Numbered from the stretch's first letter, positions 34,759-43,792 are shown. The stretch: DNA of 64,000 bases from Flavobacterium johnsoniae (GCF_030388325.1 NZ_CP103794.1:2728001-2792000), one strand, 5' to 3'. Numbers and translations: made by a program. The notes: generated from the sequence alone by a model not told the origin.

Positions 34759-35838
34759 ATGTATTATACAGATGAATCTGAGTTGTCATTTTATGACAAG
34801 TTTCGTACTTACAAAATAGAAAAAGGGGAGACACTACAAAGTGTTGCTCAAAAGTTTGGTATTGAAGCAAGAGAACTGAGAAGATATCATAATGCATATT
34901 GTTTGATTTCTGATTTAATTGAAGACGATTTTAAACGATATTCAAAGTTTTTGATTTTAGCTCCAGAAAAAATTGATAGAGAAGTAAATGAAATAATTGA
35001 AAAAAAGGAGAAGAGAGTAGTCTTAGGAAAAGAGAACAAATTGTCTTTTCTACCTAGAGGAATTTCTAGAGATTATAGTGTTGAATATACTTTTGAAGAT
35101 GGCGGAAAAATTGACAAAATGGGAATGGCCATCAGAGTTAAGTGGATCGCTACAGATGAAAATAAATATACTTTATTTGAAATTACCAGATCGCTTAATC
35201 TTTTTATAGATGACATTGAACCTGATAGAATAATGGATGAATTAGGTTCGAAAATAGTAGAAGTTTTATATCCGTTAAAAATTGTAGTTGATGAGTCTGG
35301 AAAATGGATTGATATCTATAATTATGATGAAATAGTATCTAGATGGGAAAATAAAAAAAATGAAATTTTTGATTATTATAAAAAAGACGCAGAGGTAACG
35401 CAAGGACTTATAAAATTTTCAGAATACGCTTTGATGAGTAAACACAATTTATTTGAGAAGATTAGGTCAGATTATTTTTTAAGATCTTTTTTCAACGGAA
35501 TTCATACTACGTATGCATCTGATTATTTGCTTCAAAAAGAAGTTTCATTTCCATTAGAAAAAATTGAAGAATCTGTTTTTAAGATTCAGCAAAAAATTAA
35601 TCCTTTTTTAAATGATGATAATTGGGTTGAAATAGAACAAGAAGGAGAGTATCTGAATTCAGTAGAAGGAATAAATTTTAATGGTAAAATATGGATTGGT
35701 AGCTATAGGGCGTTATATTGTTTAAATTCTAATTCTGGATTTATAGAAAAAATGAATTTTGAATGCAGTATTGATTATATAGAACCTATTAAAATCAGTT
35801 TAAAAATTGAATCTTTAAAAAAAGTCGAAACAAAGTAA
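34759..35838 (+). CDS. Cytoplasmic LysM-domain protein of the T6SS locus
   Basis: 359 residues with no signal peptide or membrane helix. A LysM domain lies at about 17-62 (YKIEKGETLQSVAQKFGIEA, then LRRYHNAY). The rest is an uncharacterised alpha/beta region with acidic helices (IEPDRIMDELGSKIVEVLY) and a C-terminus dominated by short hydrophobic strands. Because LysM here is inside the cell, it is more likely a docking module than a wall binder. Similar LysM proteins accompany phage-tail-like machines near the tip and baseplate. Position directly before the PAAR-like gene suggests a tip-assembly or effector-loading role, which is inference. Confidence 0.6.
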   Translation: MYYTDESELSFYDKFRTYKIEKGETLQSVAQKFGIEARELRRYHNAYCLISDLIEDDFKRYSKFLILAPEKIDREVNEIIEKKEKRVVLGKENKLSFLPRGISRDYSVEYTFEDGGKIDKMGMAIRVKWIATDENKYTLFEITRSLNLFIDDIEPDRIMDELGSKIVEVLYPLKIVVDESGKWIDIYNYDEIVSRWENKKNEIFDYYKKDAEVTQGLIKFSEYALMSKHNLFEKIRSDYFLRSFFNGIHTTYASDYLLQKEVSFPLEKIEESVFKIQQKINPFLNDDNWVEIEQEGEYLNSVEGINFNGKIWIGSYRALYCLNSNSGFIEKMNFECSIDYIEPIKISLKIESLKKVETK

Positions 35839-35890
35839 GTACTGATATTCTAACAAAATATTGATTTAATCACTTTAAAAAGAAAAAATC

Positions 35891-36382
35891 ATGAGCGGAA
35901 AACACGTCGTTGTTCAAGGAGCAACTCTCAAATGTAAGTTTAGCGAAAAACCACAAACCGATATATTAAAAGTAAAATCTCAAAGTAAACACTTTGCAAA
36001 TGATAATAGTGCAAAGAAAAAACTTATAGCCACGACAAAGGAAACAGGTCAGACTTTAGAAAAAAACACTTTCGGGAACTGTAAACTACAGCCAACAGGA
36101 AGCAGTTACAAACCTTGCCAAGCTGTAATAAGTAAATGGAGTGCTTTTTATGAAAAAGTAACATTGAGTAATCAAGGACAAATATTATTAGAAGACAGTA
36201 AAGGGGCTTGTCCAATTGGTGGACCAGATTGTATTTTAGTAACAAAACATGGTCAGGAAGCAGAACCAAGCAAACAAAACGTAAAAAATGCCAGAGAACT
36301 TTTAAGTAATCAGATCAATCCTTTAGTAGACATGGCTGAATTTAAAGAGAGTTTAGAAGATCAAGATTCAATTTGTAAGTAA
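35891..36382 (+). CDS. DUF4280 PAAR-like tip protein
   Basis: 163 residues. MSGKHVVVQGATLKCKFS is the classic opening of DUF4280 proteins. Conserved Cys-rich turns NTFGNCKLQP, YKPCQAVISKW and GACPIGGPDC likely bind a metal and build the pointed beta-helix that caps VgrG. These proteins sharpen the T6SS spike and present the effector fused to, or encoded just after, them. Here the large effector gene begins 10 bases after the stop, so the two form a tip-plus-cargo pair. Confidence 0.85.
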   Translation: MSGKHVVVQGATLKCKFSEKPQTDILKVKSQSKHFANDNSAKKKLIATTKETGQTLEKNTFGNCKLQPTGSSYKPCQAVISKWSAFYEKVTLSNQGQILLEDSKGACPIGGPDCILVTKHGQEAEPSKQNVKNARELLSNQINPLVDMAEFKESLEDQDSICK

Positions 36383-36392
36383 ATAAAATACG

Positions 36393-39143
36393 ATGTCAGA
36401 TTTTAAAATAGTAGGAAATCCAAATCCAGTAGTTGGTGTTCTTGAGGTATATAGTGTAAGTGATTTTTTTGAGAAAGTTCCAAGTAATCCTTTTAGTAAT
36501 GAAAACAGTTTTTCTTATAATCCTGTTTATTGGGAAGTGTATGTTTTAGAATTGGGTAAATGGCGCAAAACAAAAGAAAACGATAAAACGGGAAATAAGA
36601 TTTCATATACTTTTTTTGAAAAAAGCTTAACCAGAAAAGGTATTAGAATTTTAGCAAAAAAAGGAGATAAAATTGCGCGTTTGGATATTAAGTCTCTTCC
36701 GTCGCAACCCAAAATAGATCATATAGAATTATTAGATAAAAATGGAGCCAAAATAAACGGACGTTTATCATACGGACAAACAGTCAAAGCCAGAGTATTT
36801 TGTTTAAATATGGAAAAACAGAGAGTATCTGTAACGATGTGGGAGGATGATGTAAAAGGTGCAGGACATGATAAAGCTAATGAAAAAAACTTTATTGAAA
36901 TAAAATCAGGAATTGTAAAATTCGGAAAAGCTGATATTGATTTTCTATTAAAGCCAAGTTTTGCAAAAGTCGCAGAAAAAGGAGGTCATGAAAAAGACAA
37001 AATCCACGAGTTTTATGTAACAGCTGAAACAGGAAATGGAAAAATAGCCAGTAATAATATAAATGTAAACGCGCCTGAAGTGCCAATAGCACCTTACAAA
37101 GCTAAGACAACTCCCAAAAAAGAGCCTATTAAAAGTAATGTGCCTGTACAGCAGCCCAAAACAAAAACCTCTGAAACTCCTAAAGCTGTAATAAGCAAAA
37201 TTAATTCAGTAAATCTGACTGATACGGCTGGGCATAAAATAAAAGGCATATCTAGAGAAAAACAGATTAAAGTCTGGATAAATTCAACCGGATTAATTGG
37301 TAGAGAAGTCCGTCTTAAATTGTATGACGAAGATTTGGTTAGTAATGATCTGCTTTTTACTCATAACGTTACTATACAGTCAGATCTTCATGCAATAGTT
37401 GTATCATTAGATTCAATATCTAGAAGTTTAGGCGGAGATAATTGGGCAGAAGGAAACGAGCAGGAATTATTTGCTGAAGTCGAAGTTCTGCAGACTCATG
37501 ATTTTATAAAAAGCGCTGTTGTTGATGTTGATGCTACGGTTTTTAAACAGGATCCTGTGGAAAAAACTGATAAGGTTTTGAAGAAGGGTGAGAGTAATAA
37601 GAATAGTGCAAAAGGTAAAGGAGAATGTTTCTGTTATAAAGATTTTGAAGAAAAAGATGTTAGGAAATTAGTCAAGTTATTGAAAGGATCAGAAACTATT
37701 TGGGAGGGACAGGCTTTAAGAGGAGGTAAAAGAGTAGATTGTCGTATTAATGATAAATCTTTTGCAACACTAACTAAAGAATTAAATGTTGCTTTAAAAA
37801 AATATGAAATAAATTCATGTATCCAAAAAATACATTTTCTTGCGCAAGCTTGTGAAGAGACAGGAACGTTTACATTGTCTGAAGAAACAAAGAGTGATTT
37901 TATATCTAGTCAAAGTATTTACAAAGGCCGAGGGCTTTTACAATTAACAGGTGTAAGGAGTGATCCTACCGATTCTAAATCTCGTTTTGATAAACCAGGA
38001 CCATATCACGATTATGCAGATTATGTAGGAGATCAAAACATTACTAAGAAACCTGAAATTATTGCTAATAATGTGAAATATTGTATAGATAGTGGTGCAT
38101 GGGAGTGGAGTATAAGTAAAAAAATGCCATCAAACAAAAATTCTCAAGCAGTGAAAAAATGGGGAGCAGAAACAGCAGGGAAATCACTTAATGAGTTAGC
38201 ACTCTATGCTGATAAATATTTAGAATTGATTTCTGTATTGCTTAATGGTAGGAATAGTAATACTCAAATGCCAAATGGTTGGAATAAAAGAAAAAGCAAT
38301 TATATTTTACTAAAAAACAATTTTTTCTTTTACAATAAGTATCATACGAATGATTCTAAGCCAGTAAATCCATTAGATTTAGTAACATATCATATATATG
38401 CAGAAGGTAAAATAGAGAAAGTTATACCTAAAATTATAAAAAAAGGATATGAAAATAAGTATAACTATGTATATCACGATAAAAATAAAGAGGAACATTC
38501 AATATGCGTTTTAGATTGGTTTAAGACAAAAGGAAAGGAGGTTGGAATAGTATACAAATCGAAACCAACTCATGCAGAAATATTGACAGATGAAAATGTA
38601 TCAGATGGAAGTACAACACGAAGAGTGAAGTATAAAAATGATGATATTGCTGAATATGGTAAACATCCTACAAAGGGTTTAATTTGGCGCCTTTATAAAT
38701 CTACAGGTAAAGATATTGAATTGATAAAAATGCCTGATAGTTTGGAATATTCTGTAGGTGAAGTAGTAATTAAATATAGTTTTTCTTCCACAAAAAGAAA
38801 ATATACTGGCCCAAATGTTTTTGCGGGTTTTATAGGAGCTTTAGCTGAATGTAGTAACCCTGATGGAATTGTTACAACTGGAAGTTGTTTCAAAGAGGGG
38901 TCATGTTTTCCTAGTGCTGAACATGTGAATGGTAGAAGTGTTGATACTCTATATTATTATAATCTAAAAAAGGATCAGGAATTTATTGATGCAGTTGTCA
39001 AATTTAAATTTACTGAAGTTTTAGTTGGTAATAATGATTACTTTAAAAAATTAAAAAATGCAGAAGATGGTGGAGATTTACATGATTCTCATTTACACTC
39101 AGGAAACTTTAATAATAATAGTATAATAAAAATAAATAAATGA
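36393..39143 (+). CDS. T6SS effector with GH19-like and LAS-metallopeptidase domains
   Basis: 916 residues, no signal peptide. N-terminal carrier region (about 1-100), then two similar beta domains (about 107-225 and 267-388) joined by a Pro/Lys-rich linker. A GH19-like lysozyme/chitinase domain spans about 430-640: FLAQACEETGTF with the catalytic-type Glu489 in ETG, and the substrate loop YKGRGLLQLTG at 510-520. The C-terminal domain (about 770-916) carries HVNGRSVD (His844, Asp851) and DSHLHSG (His900, His902), the HxxGxxxD plus HxH zinc signature of LAS (M15/M74-like) peptidoglycan peptidases. Both domains should cut peptidoglycan, one the glycan and one the peptide. The stop overlaps the next lipoprotein start (ATGA), as expected for an effector-immunity pair. 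Confidence 0.82.
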   Translation: MSDFKIVGNPNPVVGVLEVYSVSDFFEKVPSNPFSNENSFSYNPVYWEVYVLELGKWRKTKENDKTGNKISYTFFEKSLTRKGIRILAKKGDKIARLDIKSLPSQPKIDHIELLDKNGAKINGRLSYGQTVKARVFCLNMEKQRVSVTMWEDDVKGAGHDKANEKNFIEIKSGIVKFGKADIDFLLKPSFAKVAEKGGHEKDKIHEFYVTAETGNGKIASNNINVNAPEVPIAPYKAKTTPKKEPIKSNVPVQQPKTKTSETPKAVISKINSVNLTDTAGHKIKGISREKQIKVWINSTGLIGREVRLKLYDEDLVSNDLLFTHNVTIQSDLHAIVVSLDSISRSLGGDNWAEGNEQELFAEVEVLQTHDFIKSAVVDVDATVFKQDPVEKTDKVLKKGESNKNSAKGKGECFCYKDFEEKDVRKLVKLLKGSETIWEGQALRGGKRVDCRINDKSFATLTKELNVALKKYEINSCIQKIHFLAQACEETGTFTLSEETKSDFISSQSIYKGRGLLQLTGVRSDPTDSKSRFDKPGPYHDYADYVGDQNITKKPEIIANNVKYCIDSGAWEWSISKKMPSNKNSQAVKKWGAETAGKSLNELALYADKYLELISVLLNGRNSNTQMPNGWNKRKSNYILLKNNFFFYNKYHTNDSKPVNPLDLVTYHIYAEGKIEKVIPKIIKKGYENKYNYVYHDKNKEEHSICVLDWFKTKGKEVGIVYKSKPTHAEILTDENVSDGSTTRRVKYKNDDIAEYGKHPTKGLIWRLYKSTGKDIELIKMPDSLEYSVGEVVIKYSFSSTKRKYTGPNVFAGFIGALAECSNPDGIVTTGSCFKEGSCFPSAEHVNGRSVDTLYYYNLKKDQEFIDAVVKFKFTEVLVGNNDYFKKLKNAEDGGDLHDSHLHSGNFNNNSIIKINK

Positions 39144-40063
39144 AAAAAATAATTTTTTCTTTAATAATTCTATTGCTGATTTCTTGTAAAAAAGAAAATG
39201 AATTTGAATCAATTCAAAGTTCAAAAAGTGATACAATAACTAAAAATGAAATTAATTTACTTCCATTTGGAGATGAATTAATATCTAAAAATGATTTTGT
39301 TAATCAAATTGTAAACGGAGAAAGTGTAAAAGCAAAAAGAAAGAAATTATCAGAGATTAATTTTGACTATAATGCCTTTAATAAGTGGAGACCTGATGCC
39401 GTTGAGAAAAAGAATATAGGAGATATTATTTTACAGTTTAAAAGAGAAAATAATGCTGATTCGAAAGCCGATATTTATACTTACATCTCCCTAACAACTT
39501 TTAAAAATGATAAAAAAATTGACAAAATAATTGTTTATAAAAATGAAAATTATTCAGAAGCATTAGTTGCTGTGAGTCAGCTTTTTTATATAGATCTTAA
39601 TCTGAATTTATGGGTTTTGGGAATCAATGAAGACGAAGGAGGAATTAATTTAGGTTCTTGGAATCAATATAAAATTAACAAAAAAAGTGGAAGAATTGAT
39701 TTAGTAAAACGTAATATAATTAGTTATCCCATTAACAAATACAATATCGGAAATACTAATTTATGGAAAGGAAAATATTTCTTTGAAAAAGAAGATTTAA
39801 ATGATTTGAAAACCAGTTTTGATATTACTATTAATAGTTTAGATGATATATCAATAATCTATGTTAGTAAAGAAGGAATACCTAAAACATATAAAAATCT
39901 TGTTGCTAAAATGGAATCGAATGATAAAATAAAAATAGTTTTCAATGACGAAAATCTCGGAAGTATATATATTCAAAGTAATGAAGGAGAATATACAATT
40001 TTAGGTAATGTAATTTCGAATTTGAATCCAGGTAATGATGAATATTATTTAAAGAAAAAATAG
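39140..40063 (+). CDS. Candidate immunity lipoprotein for the dual-domain effector
   Basis: 307 residues. A clear lipoprotein signal MKKIIFSLIILLLISCKK puts lipidation at Cys16. The mature part is beta-rich and Lys/Asn-rich, with a central stretch DIYTYISLTTFKNDKKIDKI and NLWVLGINEDEGGINLG. No known domain recognised. The start codon overlaps the effector stop by four bases, coupling its translation to the toxin. A periplasm-facing lipoprotein is the right place to neutralise a peptidoglycan hydrolase arriving from a neighbour. Immunity is inferred from position only. Confidence 0.6.
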   Translation: MKKIIFSLIILLLISCKKENEFESIQSSKSDTITKNEINLLPFGDELISKNDFVNQIVNGESVKAKRKKLSEINFDYNAFNKWRPDAVEKKNIGDIILQFKRENNADSKADIYTYISLTTFKNDKKIDKIIVYKNENYSEALVAVSQLFYIDLNLNLWVLGINEDEGGINLGSWNQYKINKKSGRIDLVKRNIISYPINKYNIGNTNLWKGKYFFEKEDLNDLKTSFDITINSLDDISIIYVSKEGIPKTYKNLVAKMESNDKIKIVFNDENLGSIYIQSNEGEYTILGNVISNLNPGNDEYYLKKK

Positions 40064-40645
40064 ATGAATAAAAACAAATATATTTTACTAGTCATTTTAA
40101 TTTTCTTTTTTTTCCAAAAGATAGAATCCCAAAATATTACTAAAGACAATATCTTTTTAGGTGATCTAAGAATAGGTTCAGGAGAAGGAAAATATTTCAA
40201 ATCAATTGCGAACAGTAAAGGCTCTGTAATACTCCAAAAACAAAATTCTTTGTATGAAACAAAATTCATAGACTTTAATAAATCGGATTTACTAAAGTCA
40301 GATTTCAAGAACACAACATTTAAATTAGTAAAACAAGTTTTAAACAAAAAAAAGCAATATAGAATTGTTCTCTATAGTTTATTAAATAATAAGAAGAAAG
40401 ATTCAATAGAATTTTATAGAAATAAAAAAAATGCAACACCGAATTATAATTATGTATGTCTTTCTTATTTAGATTTAAAACATAATGCAGTTTGGCAAAT
40501 AAAATATTTTACACCAGGTTCAGAAATTATCTTATATAAAAAAATTGATATTAGTAATGATGGCAGTCTTCAATCCGATATTCTTTATTATTTAGATGAA
40601 TCTTTAGATGTTGAAATGTCAAAGAATGATTTATATTTTAATTAA
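40064..40645 (+). CDS. Secreted hypothetical protein, second immunity candidate
   Basis: 193 residues. The signal peptide MNKNKYILLVILIFFFFQKIESQ probably ends after SQ or ES. The mature part has alternating hydrophobic strands and charged turns (YRIVLYSLLNNKKKDSIEFY, VWQIKYFTPGSEIILYKK) and a final acidic helix. Its start directly follows the stop of the preceding lipoprotein gene, so it belongs to the same operon. Since the effector has two enzymatic domains, this may be the inhibitor of the other domain; this is a guess from gene order. Confidence 0.5.
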   Translation: MNKNKYILLVILIFFFFQKIESQNITKDNIFLGDLRIGSGEGKYFKSIANSKGSVILQKQNSLYETKFIDFNKSDLLKSDFKNTTFKLVKQVLNKKKQYRIVLYSLLNNKKKDSIEFYRNKKNATPNYNYVCLSYLDLKHNAVWQIKYFTPGSEIILYKKIDISNDGSLQSDILYYLDESLDVEMSKNDLYFN

Positions 40646-40659
40646 AAGAAAATATAATA

Positions 40660-40754
40660 AGCGTCTCGCTCGTGATAATTAGTTTGGATTAAATTTCTAA
40701 AGCATATTATATCTTAATTTAGATTGCGTGCACGAACGAGACGCTCGCGCTAGC
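40660..40754. repeat. Intergenic inverted repeat with 25-bp family unit
   Basis: AGCGTCTCGCTCGTG (40660-40674) and CACGAACGAGACGCT (40731-40745) form 15-bp arms with one mismatch and a 56-base AT-rich loop. The right copy extends to a GC-rich 25-mer at 40730-40754 ending CTCGCGCTAGC. A degenerate copy (20 of 25 identical, opposite orientation) is at 54862-54886. Confidence 0.75.
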
Positions 40755-40804
40755 TAAAGATTAGTAAGATTTGTATATAAAAGTAGAATAAAATAAAAAT
40801 TGAA

Positions 40805-41474
40805 ATGAGAAAAAAGTTTTTTTTTAAAGGTTCTAATATTAACCCTAAGTTTAATTTCATGCAATAAAAAGAAAGAAAAAGATTTAGAATTTAAAAAAGA
40901 CAACAAAGAACTCATTGAAGATAATTTGACTGTTAATAATAATACAAAAGATAATATGGAAGATTATAAAGCAAAATATAAATCAAAAAAATACAATCCC
41001 AGAATCGAAAAAGATTGTGATTTAAATATGGATGGTCAAATAGATAAAATTATAATTTTTGAACCTTCTGAAATAACTAATAATAAGCTAACAAAAGAAT
41101 CACCTGTTTGCGTTTTTATCAAGAAAGAAAAGGGCTATGATATTTTTGAAAATAAAAACATTATTTACACTTCTTTTTTTAATTCGATGGCTGAAGGTCT
41201 TCAAGATTTAGTGGTGAAAGATAATTATTTCACATTTGAAGAAAATAATCAAGCTGGAGATATTAAAGGAAATGATTATATAACTTTTAAGTATGACTTA
41301 AAATCTAACAAAATTCTATTACACAAATATAGTTTTGAATTAGTTAGTTTTGATGGTGAAAATGATAAAAATTTCACTTATGATAATACAGTATTTGGAA
41401 AAATATTCTTTAAAGATTTCGATATAGATGCTATAAAAGGGAAGATTAATAATCTAAAAAATGAGGTTCGTTGA
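40805..41474 (+). pseudogene. Frameshifted lipoprotein gene (nine-T tract)
   Basis: From ATG 40805 the frame reads MRKKFFFKG and stops after about 19 codons. Removing one T from the nine-T run at 40817-40825 joins it to the downstream open frame and gives a 222-residue protein starting MRKKFFLKVLILTLSLISCN, a textbook lipoprotein signal. No stop occurs between the T run and the rest of the frame (checked codon by codon). The body contains DLNMDGQIDKIIIFEP, a calcium-loop or FG-GAP-like motif, and an acidic beta-rich region ending NNLKNEVR. It lies in the row of candidate immunity genes. It may be a true frameshift, a phase-variable gene or a sequencing error. A TTG start at 40926 for the remainder is unlikely. 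Confidence 0.75.
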
Positions 41475-41574
41475 AGAAAAACGCACCAAATCTAGATTTT
41501 TTTTGTAAGAAAAAAACTTTTAATTAGACATAGTGTTACAAGAGTATTTAATTAAACAATGAAATAAATTTTAT

Positions 41575-42351
41575 ATGAAAATTGAAAATTTGACTGAAGA
41601 TACAGCTGCAAAAAGTAATAAAAAAAAGAAAATTATAATATTTATTTTTTTGCTGCTAGTCATTATTAGTGTGCTTGGATATGTTAGTTATGTCCATGGT
41701 AAACCTACAACTTCTAGTTATGAAAGGGATAAACCACGAATATTTACAATTAGTGAATATGACAAAATCAGCGAGAGTTTTAAGAAAGTAATTCATCAAT
41801 TATTTTTACAAAATGATTATTTAACGGACGGAACATATTTCTTTACTAAAATACCAAGTAGGGCAAATAAAGTTATTGCCTACGGCAATTTTTCTAATAA
41901 AAAGCAATATAATGGAGTAGCTCAGGCTTATGACGAAGGATATATTAATGATGATATTGCTGTTGTTTTAGAAAAGAATGATTTTAGAAGCAGCGCTATT
42001 TTTTTACTATCTGAAAATGGTGATGTATTATATTATAAAGAATTTGAAGATGAACTACCAACAATTAAATCTTTTAAAAAAGGGGCTAAAATTTTCATGG
42101 ATAGTGCTGTTCTACAAAAAGCACCATCTGATGGTATTTTAATATTTACTAAAAATGAGAAAAGAGTATTGATATATGTTCCGGAGAAGAACATATTTGA
42201 AATATTTTATCAATATACAAACGAAGATTTGAAGAATAGAGAAATTGATATGGACGATGATTATGAAGAGGAAGATATTGATTCAGTTAAAACGGCAAAT
42301 AAATTTAGAGAACCTCTAAATATTGTAAATGATAGTTTAGAAAAAAAATAG
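41575..42351 (+). CDS. Single-pass membrane protein of unknown function in the immunity cluster
   Basis: 258 residues. A Lys-rich cytoplasmic N-terminus is followed by one membrane helix (IIIFIFLLLVIISVLGYVSY, about 20-39) and a large extracytoplasmic domain (YDKISESFKKVIHQLFLQND, ANKVIAYGNFSNKKQYNG, NDDIAVVLEKNDF, GDVLYYKEFEDELPTIKSF). The tail is strongly acidic (DDDYEEEDID). No family recognised. Position behind the candidate immunity genes suggests a T6SS-linked role, but it is 100 bases from the frameshifted gene and may have its own promoter. Confidence 0.55.
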   Translation: MKIENLTEDTAAKSNKKKKIIIFIFLLLVIISVLGYVSYVHGKPTTSSYERDKPRIFTISEYDKISESFKKVIHQLFLQNDYLTDGTYFFTKIPSRANKVIAYGNFSNKKQYNGVAQAYDEGYINDDIAVVLEKNDFRSSAIFLLSENGDVLYYKEFEDELPTIKSFKKGAKIFMDSAVLQKAPSDGILIFTKNEKRVLIYVPEKNIFEIFYQYTNEDLKNREIDMDDDYEEEDIDSVKTANKFREPLNIVNDSLEKK

Positions 42352-42537
42352 TTTTTTTGGCCTTCAATATATATTATCTTACTTCTGCATAATCCTTTGT
42401 GCAAAATATTATTAAAAATCGTTGCTCAATAAAAACTTTTCAGTGCAAATTCATAATAACTCCTAAAACAATTTCCAAAAACAAATAAACCTTAATTACT
42501 AGCCACCACTGCTAATAATTATCCCTAAAAAACCTTA

Positions 42538-42552
42538 TGTAATTCAATTGCA
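42538..42552 (+). promoter_or_regulatory. Operator-like near-palindrome upstream of tssK
   Basis: TGTAATTCAATTGCA, 50 bases before tssK, differs by one base from the perfect palindrome TGTAATTCAATTACA found upstream of tssF (55378-55392). Nothing else was recognised in the 251-base gap 42352-42602. Confidence 0.35.
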
Positions 42553-42602
42553 TGAGGCATTTTGCTATGGAATAAACTTAAAAAAAGAATAAAGAATAAA
42601 TC

Positions 42603-43772
42603 ATGATAGAAAAATTAAATCACTTTCCGGTCAACTGGATAGATGGAATGAAAATCAATAAAAGTCATTTTTTGGCAATGCAGGACAATGTTTCTGAATT
42701 GGTAAATGATGCAATCGGAATTCACACCACACCAATAAGTTACGGATTATTAGATTCTGGAAATCACAGTAAAGAATCGACCAAAATTACTTTAGGAATC
42801 GATAATCACAAACTTTTGCGAGTTAGAGTAGAAGAATGTCATGCCATTACACCAAACGGCTCGAGAATCGAAATCAGTAAGGCAAATACAGATACGCTGG
42901 ATCTTCAGGTTCCGTATCCAGAAGATACGTATGAAATAAAAGATGGTGAACAAATAGAATTGCTTGCCTGTATTTCGGTTAACTCCAGAAAGAGAATTCC
43001 GTTTGGAGAACCTGATCCAGATGAGGTTCCGCCAAGATATCCTTATACACAACCAGAATATAAACTTCACTTAATTAAAGCAGAAGAGTTCCGATCAGGA
43101 ATCGGTTATGGAGGTTTTTATCTGGCAATTGGAAAAATTTTAATTGGTGACACAACTGTTTTAGACGAAAATTATATCCCGGCTTCAGTTACAGTGGGCT
43201 GCCATTCAAAATTGACAGATATGCAGGCGCAAATTGCGAGATCATTTGGTCAAATAGAGATTTATTCTGTTCAAATTTCCCAAAAAATCAATCGATTTCA
43301 GCAGTCTGGTGTTTTAGCACAAACGGTAATACAATTGTCAGACAATACCAGTTATTTCTTAGGCAATTGTTTAACACAGTTTCGCTGGTTTTCGTTGCAC
43401 CAGCATCCAGCTGCAATGTTGAGTACTGTAGTTTCTTTTGCCAGAGTAATGAAAAATTTTATTGATTCTAAATCAGGAGCAGGAAAAGAAGAACTTTTAA
43501 ACTATTTCGCTGAATGGTGTGATTTATCTCAAGGTGATTTGGAAGTTCTTTTTACAACATTAATTAACACAAATTACGATCATGTTCACATTGACAAAAC
43601 TGCAACATTGACTATGAATTTCCTTTCGAAAATCGAAAAACTGTTCGACACTTTAAGCAAACTGGATTACATCGGAAAGAAAAAAGAAAACATCGAATTA
43701 TTTGTGGCAGAAACCGAAAAGAAAGATATCGTTCACAATCCAAAAAGACATGGCTTTTTCATTAAAGATTAA
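42603..43772 (+). CDS. tssK: T6SS baseplate subunit TssK-like
   Basis: 389 residues, soluble. It begins FPVNWIDGMKINKSHFLAMQ; the W..GM.....HF.AMQ pattern matches the opening W..GL.L.PQHFQ of classical TssK. Next come an N-terminal shell-binding beta domain (ISYGLLDSG, LLRVRVEECHAITPNGSRIE), a helical shaft (about 205-330) and a C-terminal neck that in other systems binds the membrane complex; in T6SSiii the partner would be TssN/O/P. First gene of the tssK-O-B-C run, 20 bases before tssO. Confidence 0.82.
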   Translation: MIEKLNHFPVNWIDGMKINKSHFLAMQDNVSELVNDAIGIHTTPISYGLLDSGNHSKESTKITLGIDNHKLLRVRVEECHAITPNGSRIEISKANTDTLDLQVPYPEDTYEIKDGEQIELLACISVNSRKRIPFGEPDPDEVPPRYPYTQPEYKLHLIKAEEFRSGIGYGGFYLAIGKILIGDTTVLDENYIPASVTVGCHSKLTDMQAQIARSFGQIEIYSVQISQKINRFQQSGVLAQTVIQLSDNTSYFLGNCLTQFRWFSLHQHPAAMLSTVVSFARVMKNFIDSKSGAGKEELLNYFAEWCDLSQGDLEVLFTTLINTNYDHVHIDKTATLTMNFLSKIEKLFDTLSKLDYIGKKKENIELFVAETEKKDIVHNPKRHGFFIKD

Positions 43773-43792
43773 TTATAAAGTAAATATAAATT

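Noticed and set aside
36393..39143. Phage endolysin gene
   Set aside because: No phage structural or packaging genes nearby; the PAAR-like protein upstream, overlapping lipoprotein downstream and T6SS setting fit an effector.
40926..41474. Independent gene from a TTG start at 40926
   Set aside because: The frame continues upstream without stops to a lipoprotein signal once one T of the nine-T run is removed; the TTG has no support.
42352..42602. Remnant gene between the membrane protein and tssK
   Set aside because: No frame of meaningful length or signal sequence was seen; the stretch looks like a leader region.
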